Source: Bacterioplanes sanyensis (GTDB taxonomy: Bacteria > Pseudomonadota > Gammaproteobacteria > Pseudomonadales > Oceanobacteraceae). From it: DNA of 64,000 nt. The position numbers and the translations under genes were made by a program. Each line of letters starts with the position of its first letter. Positions within the stretch are counted from its first letter, which is position 1. The notes below the pieces were generated by a model. It made no database searches. It had not been told where the DNA came from and saw only the letters and a list, made by a program, of their open reading frames with translations. Below are positions 50,864 through 60,620 of this stretch, in pieces. The stretch covers positions 20,646-84,645 of the forward strand of contig NZ_BMYY01000014.1 of assembly GCF_014652515.1 (NCBI RefSeq), given 5' to 3'.

Positions 50864-50898
50864 AAAAAAGCAGACCTTTCGGTCTGCTTTTTTTATTT
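50862..50898. terminator. Bidirectional terminator between ligase and threonine aldolase
   Basis: AGCAGACC-TTTC-GGTCTGCT has 8-bp arms, flanked by eight A on the left and T7 on the right, serving both convergent genes. Confidence 0.85.
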
Positions 50899-50909
50899 TC
50901 CAACCTGCG

Positions 50910-51935
50910 TTAAAGGAAGCTTTTTAGATCGGCAATAAATTCGTCCACTTCCGCCATGGTAGTATTCCAAGACGTCACCAAACGAACACCGCCCGCACCA
51001 ATAAAGGTATAAAAACGCCAGCCCTTGGCACGCAGTGCAGCAATGACAGGTTCGGGCATTTCTACAAAGACGGCATTCGCTTGCGCCGGGAAGATTTGCT
51101 TCACACCCTCAACTTGTTGCAGCTGCTCAGATAAATACTGAGCACACTGATTGGCGCGCTGAGCATTGCGCAGCCAGGCACCGCTTTCTAGCAAGCCCAT
51201 CCAAGGTGCAGAAATAAAGCGCATTTTCGACGCCAGCTGACCGGCCTGCTTACAGCGATAGCCAAAATCTTCCGCCAGTTTGCGATCAAAGAATAAAATC
51301 GCCTCGCCCATGGCCATGCCATTTTTGGTACCAGAAAAGCACAATACATCGACACCGCTGCGCCAAGTAATATCGGCAGGTGAAACATCCAAACTGGCCA
51401 CGGCATTGGCAAAGCGAGCGCCGTCCATATGGATTTTTAACTGGTAGCGGTCAGCCATTGCTTTAATCGCCGCCAGCTCATCCAGCGAATACACGGTGCC
51501 CACTTCTGTGGTCTGGGTAATGCTCACCACCTTGGGCTTAGGGTAGTGAATATCCGTGCGCTTAGTGACGAGATGCTCAATCGCCTCCGGCGTTAATTTG
51601 CCATTGGGGCCGCTGCCCAACAGCAGTTTGGCACCGTTAGAAGCAAACTCCGGCGCACCGCATTCGTCGGTTTCAATATGAGCGAGTTCATGACAAACGA
51701 CGCTGTGATAGGACTGGCACATGGACGCCAGCGACAATGAATTCGCCGCTGTGCCGTTAAACACAAAGAACACTTCGCAATCGCTTTCAAACAACTCACG
51801 GAAGCGGTCGGCAGCTTTTGCTGTCCATTCATCGTCGCCATAGGCAATCCCGTCCATGCCGTTTGCCTGCATCATGTATTCCAGCGCCTCAGGGCAAATA
51901 CCGGAATAATTATCGCTGGCGAAATGTTTTAACAT
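50910..51935 (-). CDS. ltaE: Low-specificity L-threonine aldolase
   Basis: 341 residues from the ATG at 51935, with AAGGA upstream. The fold-type I PLP enzyme motifs are HMDGARFANAVAS and the PLP Lys in LCFSGTKNGMAMGEA. It cleaves threonine or allo-threonine to glycine and acetaldehyde. The same frame stays open 78 codons further upstream but has no family similarity there. Confidence 0.88.
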   Translation of the reverse strand: MLKHFASDNYSGICPEALEYMMQANGMDGIAYGDDEWTAKAADRFRELFESDCEVFFVFNGTAANSLSLASMCQSYHSVVCHELAHIETDECGAPEFASNGAKLLLGSGPNGKLTPEAIEHLVTKRTDIHYPKPKVVSITQTTEVGTVYSLDELAAIKAMADRYQLKIHMDGARFANAVASLDVSPADITWRSGVDVLCFSGTKNGMAMGEAILFFDRKLAEDFGYRCKQAGQLASKMRFISAPWMGLLESGAWLRNAQRANQCAQYLSEQLQQVEGVKQIFPAQANAVFVEMPEPVIAALRAKGWRFYTFIGAGGVRLVTSWNTTMAEVDEFIADLKSFL

Positions 51936-52612
51936 GACAGGAATCCTTTGTTGGGTAATAACAGGAAATACCTCTGCTAGCCGTACTGGTTCAAATAACG
52001 GCAACCGCAATGAGCGCTGCTCGCAGATCGTGCAAGCACGCTGTATCGCCCCGTTGTCGGCCGGTTTTGCCGCACTGGGAGCAAGAGGTGTTGATACTGT
52101 AACCGCGATGATGCCGAAATACGATACGAATAAAACCCAACGTACAACTTCTGATGCTATTTCAGCCAACTAACTGGCGACCTACCCTCTTACTGCGGGC
52201 CGTGCTCGGCTGGCCTGATCGGTTCTGATGGCAGGGTATTTGGATAGGCCCAGCACAGTAGGGCTGCAATCCGACCAGCGCCTGCAAGGCTAGCGCGATT
52301 TCAGCCCCCGCCATCGCTTCAATGGCGACACGCCAACAGCCGTTAATCTGCGGTCGACTCGGTTGCATACGCCAGCGAGTAAGCAGCCCGAATGTCTACT
52401 GGCAGAAGCGCCGGCCGCGCACCCTTGCCAGAGCTACAGGGCAGTTACAAAGCGTTATCAGCTCGCCAGAACAAAAAGCCGTTGATCGCTACCGTGCCCT
52501 TGCCAATCATGCCGAGCCCGAGTACAACACTGACGCCTGCGCTTGGTTTCGATATGCGCGCCCGCATAAATACCTACAAAATTCACTAAAGATTTTGACC
52601 TTAATGACAGCA
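51936..52612. other. Gap without a supportable gene
   Basis: About 680 bp between ltaE and the SDR gene. Short ORFs on both strands lack binding sites and family features. It should hold the ltaE promoter. I see no riboswitch of a known type; in particular no glycine riboswitch pattern. Confidence 0.6.
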
Positions 52613-53434
52613 CTAATCGTCCTGACCCGGTGCCGCTGCACTGCCGGCTAAGATGCCGCCATCAATGGTGAGCTCAATCCCCGTCACGTATTTCGATTCA
52701 TCACTGGCCAAATACAAAGCGGCGTAGGCCACATCTCCAGGTGTGCCCATATGCCCCACCGGAATGTCTTTGCTGATCGCAGCGATGGCGGCTTCACGTT
52801 GCTCGCCATTGCCTAACATGGCATCCCACATGGGCGTTAAAATCGCACCGGGATGAATCGAATTACAGCGAATAGCATAGCCCTGCTGAGCACAATACAA
52901 AGCCACGGTTTTACTGTGATTGCGCACCGCCGCTTTGCTGGCGGCATAAGGAGCAGCGCCCGGTATGCCGACCAAGCCGCTGCGCGATGACATATTGATA
53001 ATGCTGGCCGCTTTTGAGTGCTTCATTAGAGCAATGCCATATTTGCACCCCAAAGCCACGCCGTCACTGTTGACGGCCATGACCTGATGCCAGGCGTCCA
53101 ACGTCATGTGCTCAGGGTCTTGCGCACTGCCGGCTTCTAAAAAACCGATAATGCCAGCGTTATTCACCAGCACGTCCAAGCGACCTTCGTTGGCCATAAT
53201 GTTGCCTTCAACGCTTTGCCACTGCGCCTCGTCACTGACATCGAGTGGCAAATAACGTGCAATGCCACCCAAATCGACGATGGCTTTGGCCACCGCTTCA
53301 CCGCCTTCGTGATCGATGTCCGTGACAATGACTTCAGCACCCTGTTGGGCAAATAATTCGGCACAAGCGCGGCCAATGCCTTTGGCGGCGCCCGTAATTA
53401 ATGCCACTTTATTTAGCAATCTTTGAGCTGTCAT
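52613..53434 (-). CDS. Short-chain dehydrogenase/reductase
   Basis: 273 residues from the ATG at 53434, with AGGAGG 4 nt upstream. Classical SDR motifs are TGAAKGIG (cofactor), NNAG, and the catalytic Ser/Tyr/Lys in INMSSRSGLVGIPG and PYAASKAA. The Asp in VTDIDHEGGE favours NAD(H). Substrate unknown. It follows the MFS gene by 8 bp, so they share an operon. Confidence 0.88.
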   Translation of the reverse strand: MTAQRLLNKVALITGAAKGIGRACAELFAQQGAEVIVTDIDHEGGEAVAKAIVDLGGIARYLPLDVSDEAQWQSVEGNIMANEGRLDVLVNNAGIIGFLEAGSAQDPEHMTLDAWHQVMAVNSDGVALGCKYGIALMKHSKAASIINMSSRSGLVGIPGAAPYAASKAAVRNHSKTVALYCAQQGYAIRCNSIHPGAILTPMWDAMLGNGEQREAAIAAISKDIPVGHMGTPGDVAYAALYLASDESKYVTGIELTIDGGILAGSAAAPGQDD

Positions 53435-53442
53435 AGAACCTC

Positions 53443-54759
53443 CTACTGACTCACATCCGGCAAACGCAATGACAGTAATAAACCGGCCACCGCCATGGTG
53501 GAAAAAACAAAAATAATGCCGGCCACGGATAGCCACTGACTCAAACCACCCACGGCACTAAACAGCAACAAGACGGCGCCAATCAGGGTATTGCTGACCG
53601 CCACATACTGTGTGCGCTGATTGCCTTCCGCCATGTCCACCAGATAGGTTTTACGCCCTACACGCACGCCCTGATGGCTGATCGACAAAGCAAAATACAG
53701 CACCGGCAGCACGCCTAACCGTTGCAACCACTGTGGCTGCCACCAGGCAATGACCACCAAAACGGCCCCACAGGCCGCTGCCATCGCCGCGGCCACCTGC
53801 ATCACGCGCAAACTGGAGCGATCAGAAAAACGCCCCCATAAAGGCGCCGACAGCAATGACGCTAAGCCACTGGCCAATAAAAACAGCGCCAATACAGCGA
53901 TATCGCCACCCAAATATTGATGGGCCAATACCACGTAATAAGGTGCACTGAGTGCGCTGCATAAAAACAACGCTCGGGTCATGACAAAGCGTCGAAAAGG
54001 CGCATCATCACGCAAAATTGCCAGCTGCCCTAAAGCCTCACGCAAGCCGTTGCGGCCGCCTTCGATTTCACCAGAAAACTCAGCTACCGTGGCAAACACG
54101 CCCGCCGCCATCAACCATAAAGCCGCCGCCGCCAATAATGCCCAGGCCAATAATTGCGAGTTGGAGCTCCAAACATCGGCCCCAAAAAACCACAGCAAAA
54201 TTGCCAATAAAATCGTGATCAAACCGGCGGCACTGGCCGACCAGCCATTGACCTGACCGCGCTGATTTTTAGGGATGGTTTTACCCAGCACGTCTTTATG
54301 TGCCACCGAATTTAACCCGCGCGCCAGGCTGAACAATGCCAGTAACGCAATAACCAGCCAGCCCGCCAACGCCCCCTCGAACATCAGCGCCACCAGCCCC
54401 ATGGCCAATACGCTCAAGGCCTGTATCGTAGCCCCCAGTACCCACACCCATTTGCGTTGCGGCAGGGTGCGCACCCAACTGGCAATGGCCAATTGTGGCA
54501 ATAAAGAACCGGATTCACGCAAGGGTACCAGCCAAGCCAATAAAAATGCTGGCGCGCCCAAAGTTTGCAATAACCAAGGCAGGGTAATTTTCGGGTTTAA
54601 TACCGCATCGCCCAGTTTGCTAAAAAACTGAGCGGTGATAATGCGCAGAAAATTGCCCGGCACTTGCTGGCAGGCGTCGTCACTGATGGCACGACAAGCG
54701 CGGGCGTCTTCTTCATTGACCAGCTTGTCGTAAATGCTGTCGGAAAAATCCTTCTTCAT
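53443..54759 (-). CDS. MFS transporter
   Basis: 438 residues from the ATG at 54759, with GAGG 5 nt upstream. The N-terminal 45 residues are cytoplasmic and acidic; about 12 TM helices follow, with LWGRFSDRSSLRVMQ resembling the loop motif of MFS proteins. Substrate unknown. First gene of a two-gene operon with the SDR. Confidence 0.75.
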   Translation of the reverse strand: MKKDFSDSIYDKLVNEEDARACRAISDDACQQVPGNFLRIITAQFFSKLGDAVLNPKITLPWLLQTLGAPAFLLAWLVPLRESGSLLPQLAIASWVRTLPQRKWVWVLGATIQALSVLAMGLVALMFEGALAGWLVIALLALFSLARGLNSVAHKDVLGKTIPKNQRGQVNGWSASAAGLITILLAILLWFFGADVWSSNSQLLAWALLAAAALWLMAAGVFATVAEFSGEIEGGRNGLREALGQLAILRDDAPFRRFVMTRALFLCSALSAPYYVVLAHQYLGGDIAVLALFLLASGLASLLSAPLWGRFSDRSSLRVMQVAAAMAAACGAVLVVIAWWQPQWLQRLGVLPVLYFALSISHQGVRVGRKTYLVDMAEGNQRTQYVAVSNTLIGAVLLLFSAVGGLSQWLSVAGIIFVFSTMAVAGLLLSLRLPDVSQ

Positions 54760-54796
54760 ACGGCCTCGCTGCAATTTTGGCCGCTTAGCATAACAT

Positions 54797-54822
54797 CGCC
54801 GGCGGATCATCGTCCGCCGGCG
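54797..54822. terminator. Strong GC hairpin after the acylase gene
   Basis: CGCCGGCGGA and TCCGCCGGCG form a perfect 10-bp stem around TCATCG, 8 bp after the acylase stop. No T tract follows on the minus strand. Confidence 0.5.
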
Positions 54823-54830
54823 CTGAACGC

Positions 54831-57314
54831 TTAATCGCTGCTGATATTGACCGTGCGCAGGGCGTTAGCCTCAATTTGCTGTTGATCAAACAGCATCGGC
54901 CGCCAGCTCAGTTCACTGTATAGCTGACTCTGGTCGCGGAAAAACTCAGACTCAGGATCATGGGATTGACCGTAGGCCAGGAACATCTCCGCGTGCGGCC
55001 CTTGCTCTGTGTATTGCAAGGCCATTATAAAGCTGGAGCCGTAATTCACGTGGTAGGCCACGTCGCCCCCCTCACGCTGAGTCAGTTGCGTGCCTTCTTC
55101 TGCCAGCAAGGTGCCAATGACATTGTTGGCCAGCTCGGAAGTGCTGCGCGATGGAATTTTCGTTTCCGCCATATTGAATACGCCCTCAAAGGTGTAACCA
55201 CCGCTCACCGGCAGCGGCTGCTGGCCTGCGGCTTTAATCCAATATTGCACCTCGCCCAACTCTGCCCCAGCATCAATACCCGCTTGCTGCAAGCGCTGTG
55301 CGGCCAAGCCTAAATTGCGCAGTACCTCATCTTGCAGTGGGTCTTGAGACATGGGCGCTAAATCACGCGGCGTAGTGATTGGCTGGCTTGGGTCAAAGGC
55401 GACGGCAAACAAACGACTGTCGAGACTGCGGTGAGCATTGACCTTGTAAGCCGCTAAAAACTCACGCATCAACTGGGCGCCGCGGCTGTTGGTATTGTAA
55501 GTGCCATCCCAGTTGCTCAGTACCTGACACGCGGTGCTCAAATCATAAAGGCCATCGTCCAGCTGCACTTGCGGGTATTGAGTGCAGCGCTCCACCAACT
55601 GCTGGCGCAAGCGTGAGGCAAACAAAGAGCCGTTGTGAGTGAACACTTGCTTCAACTCGTCGAAGTTAAAGCGGTTGTCACTGCCAGCCAGACCATTGCC
55701 GCTCATATCGCTGATCAATTGAGCGTTGTAGCGAGTGCGCGGGCTGCGAATGCTTTGTTCAGGCCCATACATCAAGCTAAAACCGGTGAGCGGTTCATCC
55801 AGGTTGCTCAGCCAGTGGCTGCTGTTGGCATTAAACAAGTAATCCGTGCGCGTTTGCTGTGGTGCTTGGCTAAACGGCACCAGACCCGGCGCACCGGCAT
55901 TGCCGCTATCCACCCATTCAAACGTCGGCTGATTGCCCGGCAGCAACACACTGCCGGCGCCGTCCTGCCAAATCGGCGCCAATTGCGGATTCTGTGACGC
56001 CAAGCGCCAGTACTGTTCAACGCCGTAACTCAGCTGCGGTACTTGGGTGCCATCCAGATAAGAGGCAGTGCCATCGGCGGCCACCATTAAAGTATTCACC
56101 CAGGGAATGCCTTGGTGCTGCTCAAAGGCCGCAAAAAACTCCTCGCGGCTGCGGGCTTTGTTCATCGCCAACCACTGCGGCAGCATGCGGGCATTGCCAG
56201 CATTGGCATCGCGAAAACTAATGGCCGAGCTGTTGCTCCAGGCCAGTGCCGGTGACAGCGACTCCAGATTCACCACTGGGCCATAGTGGCTGGCATACAC
56301 AGTTTGCGTGTGCGGCATCAGCGAGCCATCGGCCATGCGCACCTGCACCGTGACTTCTTGGCGGGTCATTGCTCGGTATTCATCGCCATAGCGGTAACGA
56401 GTCGGGTCGTTGGGGTCGAGCTCTAATTGATACAGGGTAAAGCGCTTGGATTGCGACACCGTATGGGTCCAGCCGAGGTGCTCGTTAAAGCCAATCACCA
56501 CCGCGGGCAAACCCACCATGCCAACGCCGTTGATGTCCAACTCACCGGGAATGGTCAAATGCTGCTGAAAGAAGCGCAGCTCGCCCTCCCAGGGGAAGTG
56601 AGGATTCGCTAACAAGGCACTGTTGGCTCCTTCTACCCGCTCATGTCCTAAGGCCCAGCCGTTGCTGCCAATGCCTTCTGCCGTTAGCACGGCTTGTGCA
56701 TCTAGGGTCACTTTCGGCGCTTGCGCGCGGGCGCTGCGATTGGCCTGCGGCTCAGCTTGCGGTGGTTGCGCGGCGGCCATGGCAGTAACAAAGTTACGAG
56801 CACTGGCCAAGCGGGCCAGATCCAAGTGGTAGGCCAACAGCTCAGTGGCACTGATCGGCGCCACCCAATCGGCACCACGACAGGGACTGGGATAGGCCTG
56901 CGGGCCACTGCGCTCTGCCAGGGCTTGATTAAAACCAGTTGCATAGCCTTCCAATACATCCCGCACATGAGGCTCCTGCAGCGGCAGCAGCTTGGCGGCT
57001 TCTTGCTCCAGCCCCAAGGCTTTATAGCCAACATCCGAGGCAACGTTGATCATGTCGTCACCGGGGCCAAAGGCCGCTGCCTTTTCGCCTTTCATTTTGA
57101 TCAGCTGTTCCGCCAGGGTGCACAGGTTATCTTGGCCATGAACATAGCCAATGCCATAGCCCAACCCGGCGTAATCATCGGCGCGAATATGCGGCACATT
57201 GTGCTCGGTGTAGTGAATGGTGGCTTGATAGCGATCATCGTCATCATCACGGTTACAGCCACCCAACAAAGCCACAGACAGGGCCGCCAGCAGTGGCAGG
57301 CGCAAACTACGCAT
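54831..57314 (-). CDS. Penicillin-acylase-family lipoprotein (Ntn hydrolase)
   Basis: 827 residues from the ATG at 57314, with AGGAA 8 nt upstream. The signal peptide ends in lipobox LLGGC, with lipidation at Cys20. The alpha part (about 28-205) and a spacer lead to the self-cleavage site, with Ser217 in GIGSNGWALG as the N-terminal nucleophile of the beta chain; NPHFPWEGELRFF and VGMVGLPAVVIGFNEHLGWT follow. Relatives remove acyl chains from beta-lactams, acyl-homoserine lactones or lipopeptides; the substrate is not readable. It is divergent from a membrane AraC regulator. Anchored in the periplasm. Confidence 0.88.
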   Translation of the reverse strand: MRSLRLPLLAALSVALLGGCNRDDDDDRYQATIHYTEHNVPHIRADDYAGLGYGIGYVHGQDNLCTLAEQLIKMKGEKAAAFGPGDDMINVASDVGYKALGLEQEAAKLLPLQEPHVRDVLEGYATGFNQALAERSGPQAYPSPCRGADWVAPISATELLAYHLDLARLASARNFVTAMAAAQPPQAEPQANRSARAQAPKVTLDAQAVLTAEGIGSNGWALGHERVEGANSALLANPHFPWEGELRFFQQHLTIPGELDINGVGMVGLPAVVIGFNEHLGWTHTVSQSKRFTLYQLELDPNDPTRYRYGDEYRAMTRQEVTVQVRMADGSLMPHTQTVYASHYGPVVNLESLSPALAWSNSSAISFRDANAGNARMLPQWLAMNKARSREEFFAAFEQHQGIPWVNTLMVAADGTASYLDGTQVPQLSYGVEQYWRLASQNPQLAPIWQDGAGSVLLPGNQPTFEWVDSGNAGAPGLVPFSQAPQQTRTDYLFNANSSHWLSNLDEPLTGFSLMYGPEQSIRSPRTRYNAQLISDMSGNGLAGSDNRFNFDELKQVFTHNGSLFASRLRQQLVERCTQYPQVQLDDGLYDLSTACQVLSNWDGTYNTNSRGAQLMREFLAAYKVNAHRSLDSRLFAVAFDPSQPITTPRDLAPMSQDPLQDEVLRNLGLAAQRLQQAGIDAGAELGEVQYWIKAAGQQPLPVSGGYTFEGVFNMAETKIPSRSTSELANNVIGTLLAEEGTQLTQREGGDVAYHVNYGSSFIMALQYTEQGPHAEMFLAYGQSHDPESEFFRDQSQLYSELSWRPMLFDQQQIEANALRTVNISSD

Positions 57315-57497
57315 AGCGAGTTCCTCAGTTATTGTTATTAAGGAGATAATCATTAAACTGTGTCGCAGAGGGTTTGTCGTCCGTTTCGATGGACTCGAAC
57401 CCAATCAAAAAAACAATAAAAATCAAAGACCTATAGGTTCGATGCGATCGAGCCGAACGCGCAATGAGCCACCTCAGCGCGATTTACCGAGGCACTT

Positions 57498-58664
57498 ATG
57501 GACTACATGGCCGGGGCTGCTGCCCTGATTGGTTTATGTTTGAGCAGTATTCTGACGCTGGCCATTTTGCACTGGATGGTGGCCCATCAGCATGCCCGGC
57601 TCACCGTCGCTTGGTTATTTGCCGCCGCCTTATTGGTCGTGCTGCAGTCGTTGGAATTTCTTTACCATGCCGCCGAGCTCTATCAACGCTGGCCGCTGTT
57701 TTTGAAGATAATCGACCCGCTGGTGGTGCTGATGCCCTTGTGCTTGTACGGCTACATTCGCGCCTTGCTGGGCGAAAACCTGTTTAGCCATCTGCGCACA
57801 CGTTTTTTGCACCTAAGCCCTGCCATTGTGGTGGCGTTGTTGGCGCTGCCCTATTGGAGCCTGCCCGCTGCCGACAAAGTCTATTGGATGCAGCAAGTGC
57901 TGATTGAGGAGTCGCGCTGGCAGCCGCTGGCGCCCTTTGGCAATGTTTATTTGGCCATCATTGCCAGCTTGAGCCTGGTGTATTGGTGGCGGCAACAACA
58001 GCAAGGCTGTCGCGGGCGCAAAGTTGCATTGCAACAGTGGATCGCACAGCTGCAGCGCGTGCAGTTGATCATTGCTACTTCCCTGTTTGCTCGCATCGTC
58101 TTCAGTGAAATCAGCGGCGTTTATCCCTCGGTGGTGTATGCCTTGGCACCGGGTACGGCCTATTTGCTCTACATTGTGCTGGTTCGGGCGCAGCTGCCTA
58201 TGCCAAAAAGTGGGCCTAAAAGCGGGCCTAAGAACGAATCCAAGGCTGTGCTTGCAACCATGCCCAGCCCTGTTGCTCCCACTCCCGAGTTAGCACTCGC
58301 CAACCCAGTAGCGCAACCTGTGCCTGCTGCGGATGATCAGCAAAGCGCCTTCGACAGCTTGCAACAAGCCCTGACAGCGGGCGCCTTCCGCGACCATCAC
58401 TTGTCGCTTGCCAGTCTGGCGCATCAGTGCGGACTGAGCAGCCACCAGGCGTCGGCGGCCATCAACCAGTGCCATGGCAATAACTTTTACGACCTGTTAA
58501 ATGAACATCGCATCCATGCCGCTCGCCAAGCGCTGGTCGAGAGTAACGACACTGTGAGCGCCATTTGCTACGCCGTTGGCTTTAACTCCAAATCGACCTT
58601 TAACACCGCCTTTCGCCGCTTAACCGGTTGCACTCCGACGCAATACCGCCAGCAGCACAAATAA
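57498..58664 (+). CDS. AraC-family regulator with seven-TM N-terminal domain
   Basis: 388 residues. Seven hydrophobic helices (about 5-27, 34-56, 65-85, 102-120, 145-163, 185-205, 212-231) are followed by a Pro-rich linker and an AraC DNA-binding domain with LAHQCGLSSHQASAAI and ICYAVGFNSKSTFNTAFRR. The architecture implies that a membrane or periplasmic signal is read and passed directly to DNA. It is divergent from the acylase gene and precedes the lipoprotein gene by 74 bp; either may be a target. Confidence 0.85.
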   Translation: MDYMAGAAALIGLCLSSILTLAILHWMVAHQHARLTVAWLFAAALLVVLQSLEFLYHAAELYQRWPLFLKIIDPLVVLMPLCLYGYIRALLGENLFSHLRTRFLHLSPAIVVALLALPYWSLPAADKVYWMQQVLIEESRWQPLAPFGNVYLAIIASLSLVYWWRQQQQGCRGRKVALQQWIAQLQRVQLIIATSLFARIVFSEISGVYPSVVYALAPGTAYLLYIVLVRAQLPMPKSGPKSGPKNESKAVLATMPSPVAPTPELALANPVAQPVPAADDQQSAFDSLQQALTAGAFRDHHLSLASLAHQCGLSSHQASAAINQCHGNNFYDLLNEHRIHAARQALVESNDTVSAICYAVGFNSKSTFNTAFRRLTGCTPTQYRQQHK

Positions 58665-58738
58665 CAAAACCGTCATTATTTGCCGCACCTTAGTAGCCGA
58701 ACTAGGCTTAACACACTGAGTATTTAGGGCAGAGAACG

Positions 58739-60613
58739 ATGAAAGGGTTTTTGATAAGCAGCATGATGCTGGCCTTGTTAGTGGGCTGCGGCGGCCAGGG
58801 CAACGACTATCCAGACGACGTCGATGACGACAACGAAACACCCACGGAGCCCGATCAACCGACCGAGCCAGATGAACCCGACGAACCCGCTGAGCCAGAC
58901 CCGCAAGAACCTGTCACCGAGCTGAACTGCCCGATCAACGACGTGCCGCATTTTGGTGTGGTCAAAAACCTCTACTCAACCCCCAGCTGGCAGACCCTCT
59001 ATGCTGCCGATGGCAGCGACGACTTTGATTTCAACCTGGAGCTAGGGGCCAACCAATACGGTATTTTTATGTACCCAGCGGCATTGGGGGACGCCAGCTT
59101 CAGCAGTGGTGCCAGCCACGGCTGGCAAGGCGCCACTTGGGGCAATGGCGACATTCCAAGCACAGGCACAGGCCCGGTGCTGGTGATGGTCGATGGCGTG
59201 CCTTGGCTGGTGTATCGCACCGACTTTCCCTCGCTGGGAGAAGCCAGCTTCAGCGTCGAGTTTGCCAACAGCGGCGAGGTCGGCGACACCAACCTGTGCA
59301 GCATTTTTGACTATGCCAAAGCCGCCGATCATGGTTTGGCCTGGCTGGCCGACGTCACCAGCTTGGACGAAACCCCAACACCGGGCGAGCCAACCACCCC
59401 AGAGCCGGAGCCCGAGCCAGAGCCCAGCACGGAAGACTGCCGCGTGTTAGATCAGCCGCACTATGGCACGGTCAGCAACCTATTTACCGCCCCAGAACTT
59501 AGCCAGCTGTATGAAGCCAGCAATGCTGCCGATTTTGCGTTTACCCTAGACATCGCCAGCGATGACTTTGGCATTCTCGCCTACCCCGCCGCTCTGGGCG
59601 CAGCTGCCGTGCGCCAAGGTACCGCCATCACTGGCCCGGAAGCTAACTGGAATGGCGCCCGCTGGGGCCAGGGTGATACTGGCGGCGACAGTGGCCCAGT
59701 GGTGATGCGCATCAATGGCGACCCGTGGCTGATTTATCGCACCGAAGCCAGCGGTGGTGGCGCACAAACCTTTAATGTCGATTTCACCCGCAACGCCAGC
59801 ATCAATGAGGTGATCAGCTGTGACGTCAGCACCTACCCCGCCGCTGCCGATCATAATTTAGGCTGGGCCACCGTCATCACCACCGCGGATGAAACCACCC
59901 CGCCAGACCCGGCGACCGGCAGTTGCCGTGTCACCGATGTGCCGCGCTACGGTGTGGCCAGTGCCAACCTCAACCACTCGTCCGACATCGCCGCGCTGGC
60001 GAATACCTTTACCAGCACCACAGACGAGCGCTTTCAGGTAACCCTGGCCGCGGATGAATACGCGTTTTTGGCCTACCCAGCCGCCCTCGGTGAAGTACGC
60101 ATGACCAACGAAGGCACCGGCTTGGTCAGAGCTTGGGCCGCAGCCACCTGGAACATTGCCGATACCGTCGGCACCCAGTTCACCCCAGTGGTCATTGAGC
60201 ATCAGGGCCAGCCCTGGTTTGTCTATCGCCACGATGCCCCTGGCGTCGCTACCCTGGATTACACCGCCAGTTTTGATCGTGATTTGGCCTTAAATGCCGT
60301 CGCCGACTGCAGTGGCATTGACGCCTACCCGGGTGAATCGAGCGGCACCTTCAGCAGCAGCAATACCGTCATTGGCTTGGAGCTGTATGCCACCGGCACC
60401 GTTGATACCGCTCTGGAAAGTGGCGTCGTCAGTGGCAACGAATGGCGCCTTAACCCCACCGACCAGCCGGATGGCAATTACGACCTGTATTTTGTGTTAG
60501 GCGATAACGGCAGCCAAAAACTGCTGGCAGGACCGATTGTTGTCACGGTTACCTCTGGCACATTGCCCGCCACGGCACATGACGTCGATCTCGCCCCCTG
60601 GGTTTTGCAATAA
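58739..60613 (+). CDS. Lipoprotein with three tandem repeats of an unrecognised domain
   Basis: 624 residues. The lipobox LLVGC gives lipidation at Cys17. A Pro/Glu/Asp-rich stalk (about 22-60) leads to three domains of about 140 residues: 64-205, 234-380 and 396-530, separated by acidic Pro linkers. Each has a Cys pair (64/187, 234/361, 396/524), the motif YPAALG, a W-GA-W-G or W-AA-W motif and a PWLVYRT-like segment. The C-terminal part (about 535-624) differs. It is probably exposed on the cell surface or in the periplasm. I do not recognise the domain. Confidence 0.75.
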   Translation: MKGFLISSMMLALLVGCGGQGNDYPDDVDDDNETPTEPDQPTEPDEPDEPAEPDPQEPVTELNCPINDVPHFGVVKNLYSTPSWQTLYAADGSDDFDFNLELGANQYGIFMYPAALGDASFSSGASHGWQGATWGNGDIPSTGTGPVLVMVDGVPWLVYRTDFPSLGEASFSVEFANSGEVGDTNLCSIFDYAKAADHGLAWLADVTSLDETPTPGEPTTPEPEPEPEPSTEDCRVLDQPHYGTVSNLFTAPELSQLYEASNAADFAFTLDIASDDFGILAYPAALGAAAVRQGTAITGPEANWNGARWGQGDTGGDSGPVVMRINGDPWLIYRTEASGGGAQTFNVDFTRNASINEVISCDVSTYPAAADHNLGWATVITTADETTPPDPATGSCRVTDVPRYGVASANLNHSSDIAALANTFTSTTDERFQVTLAADEYAFLAYPAALGEVRMTNEGTGLVRAWAAATWNIADTVGTQFTPVVIEHQGQPWFVYRHDAPGVATLDYTASFDRDLALNAVADCSGIDAYPGESSGTFSSSNTVIGLELYATGTVDTALESGVVSGNEWRLNPTDQPDGNYDLYFVLGDNGSQKLLAGPIVVTVTSGTLPATAHDVDLAPWVLQ

Positions 60614-60620
60614 CGACGCT

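Noticed and set aside
51936..52169. 78-codon in-frame extension of threonine aldolase with a hydrophobic segment
   Set aside because: Begins with TTG, has no similarity to the enzyme family, and the ATG at 51935 has a proper binding site.
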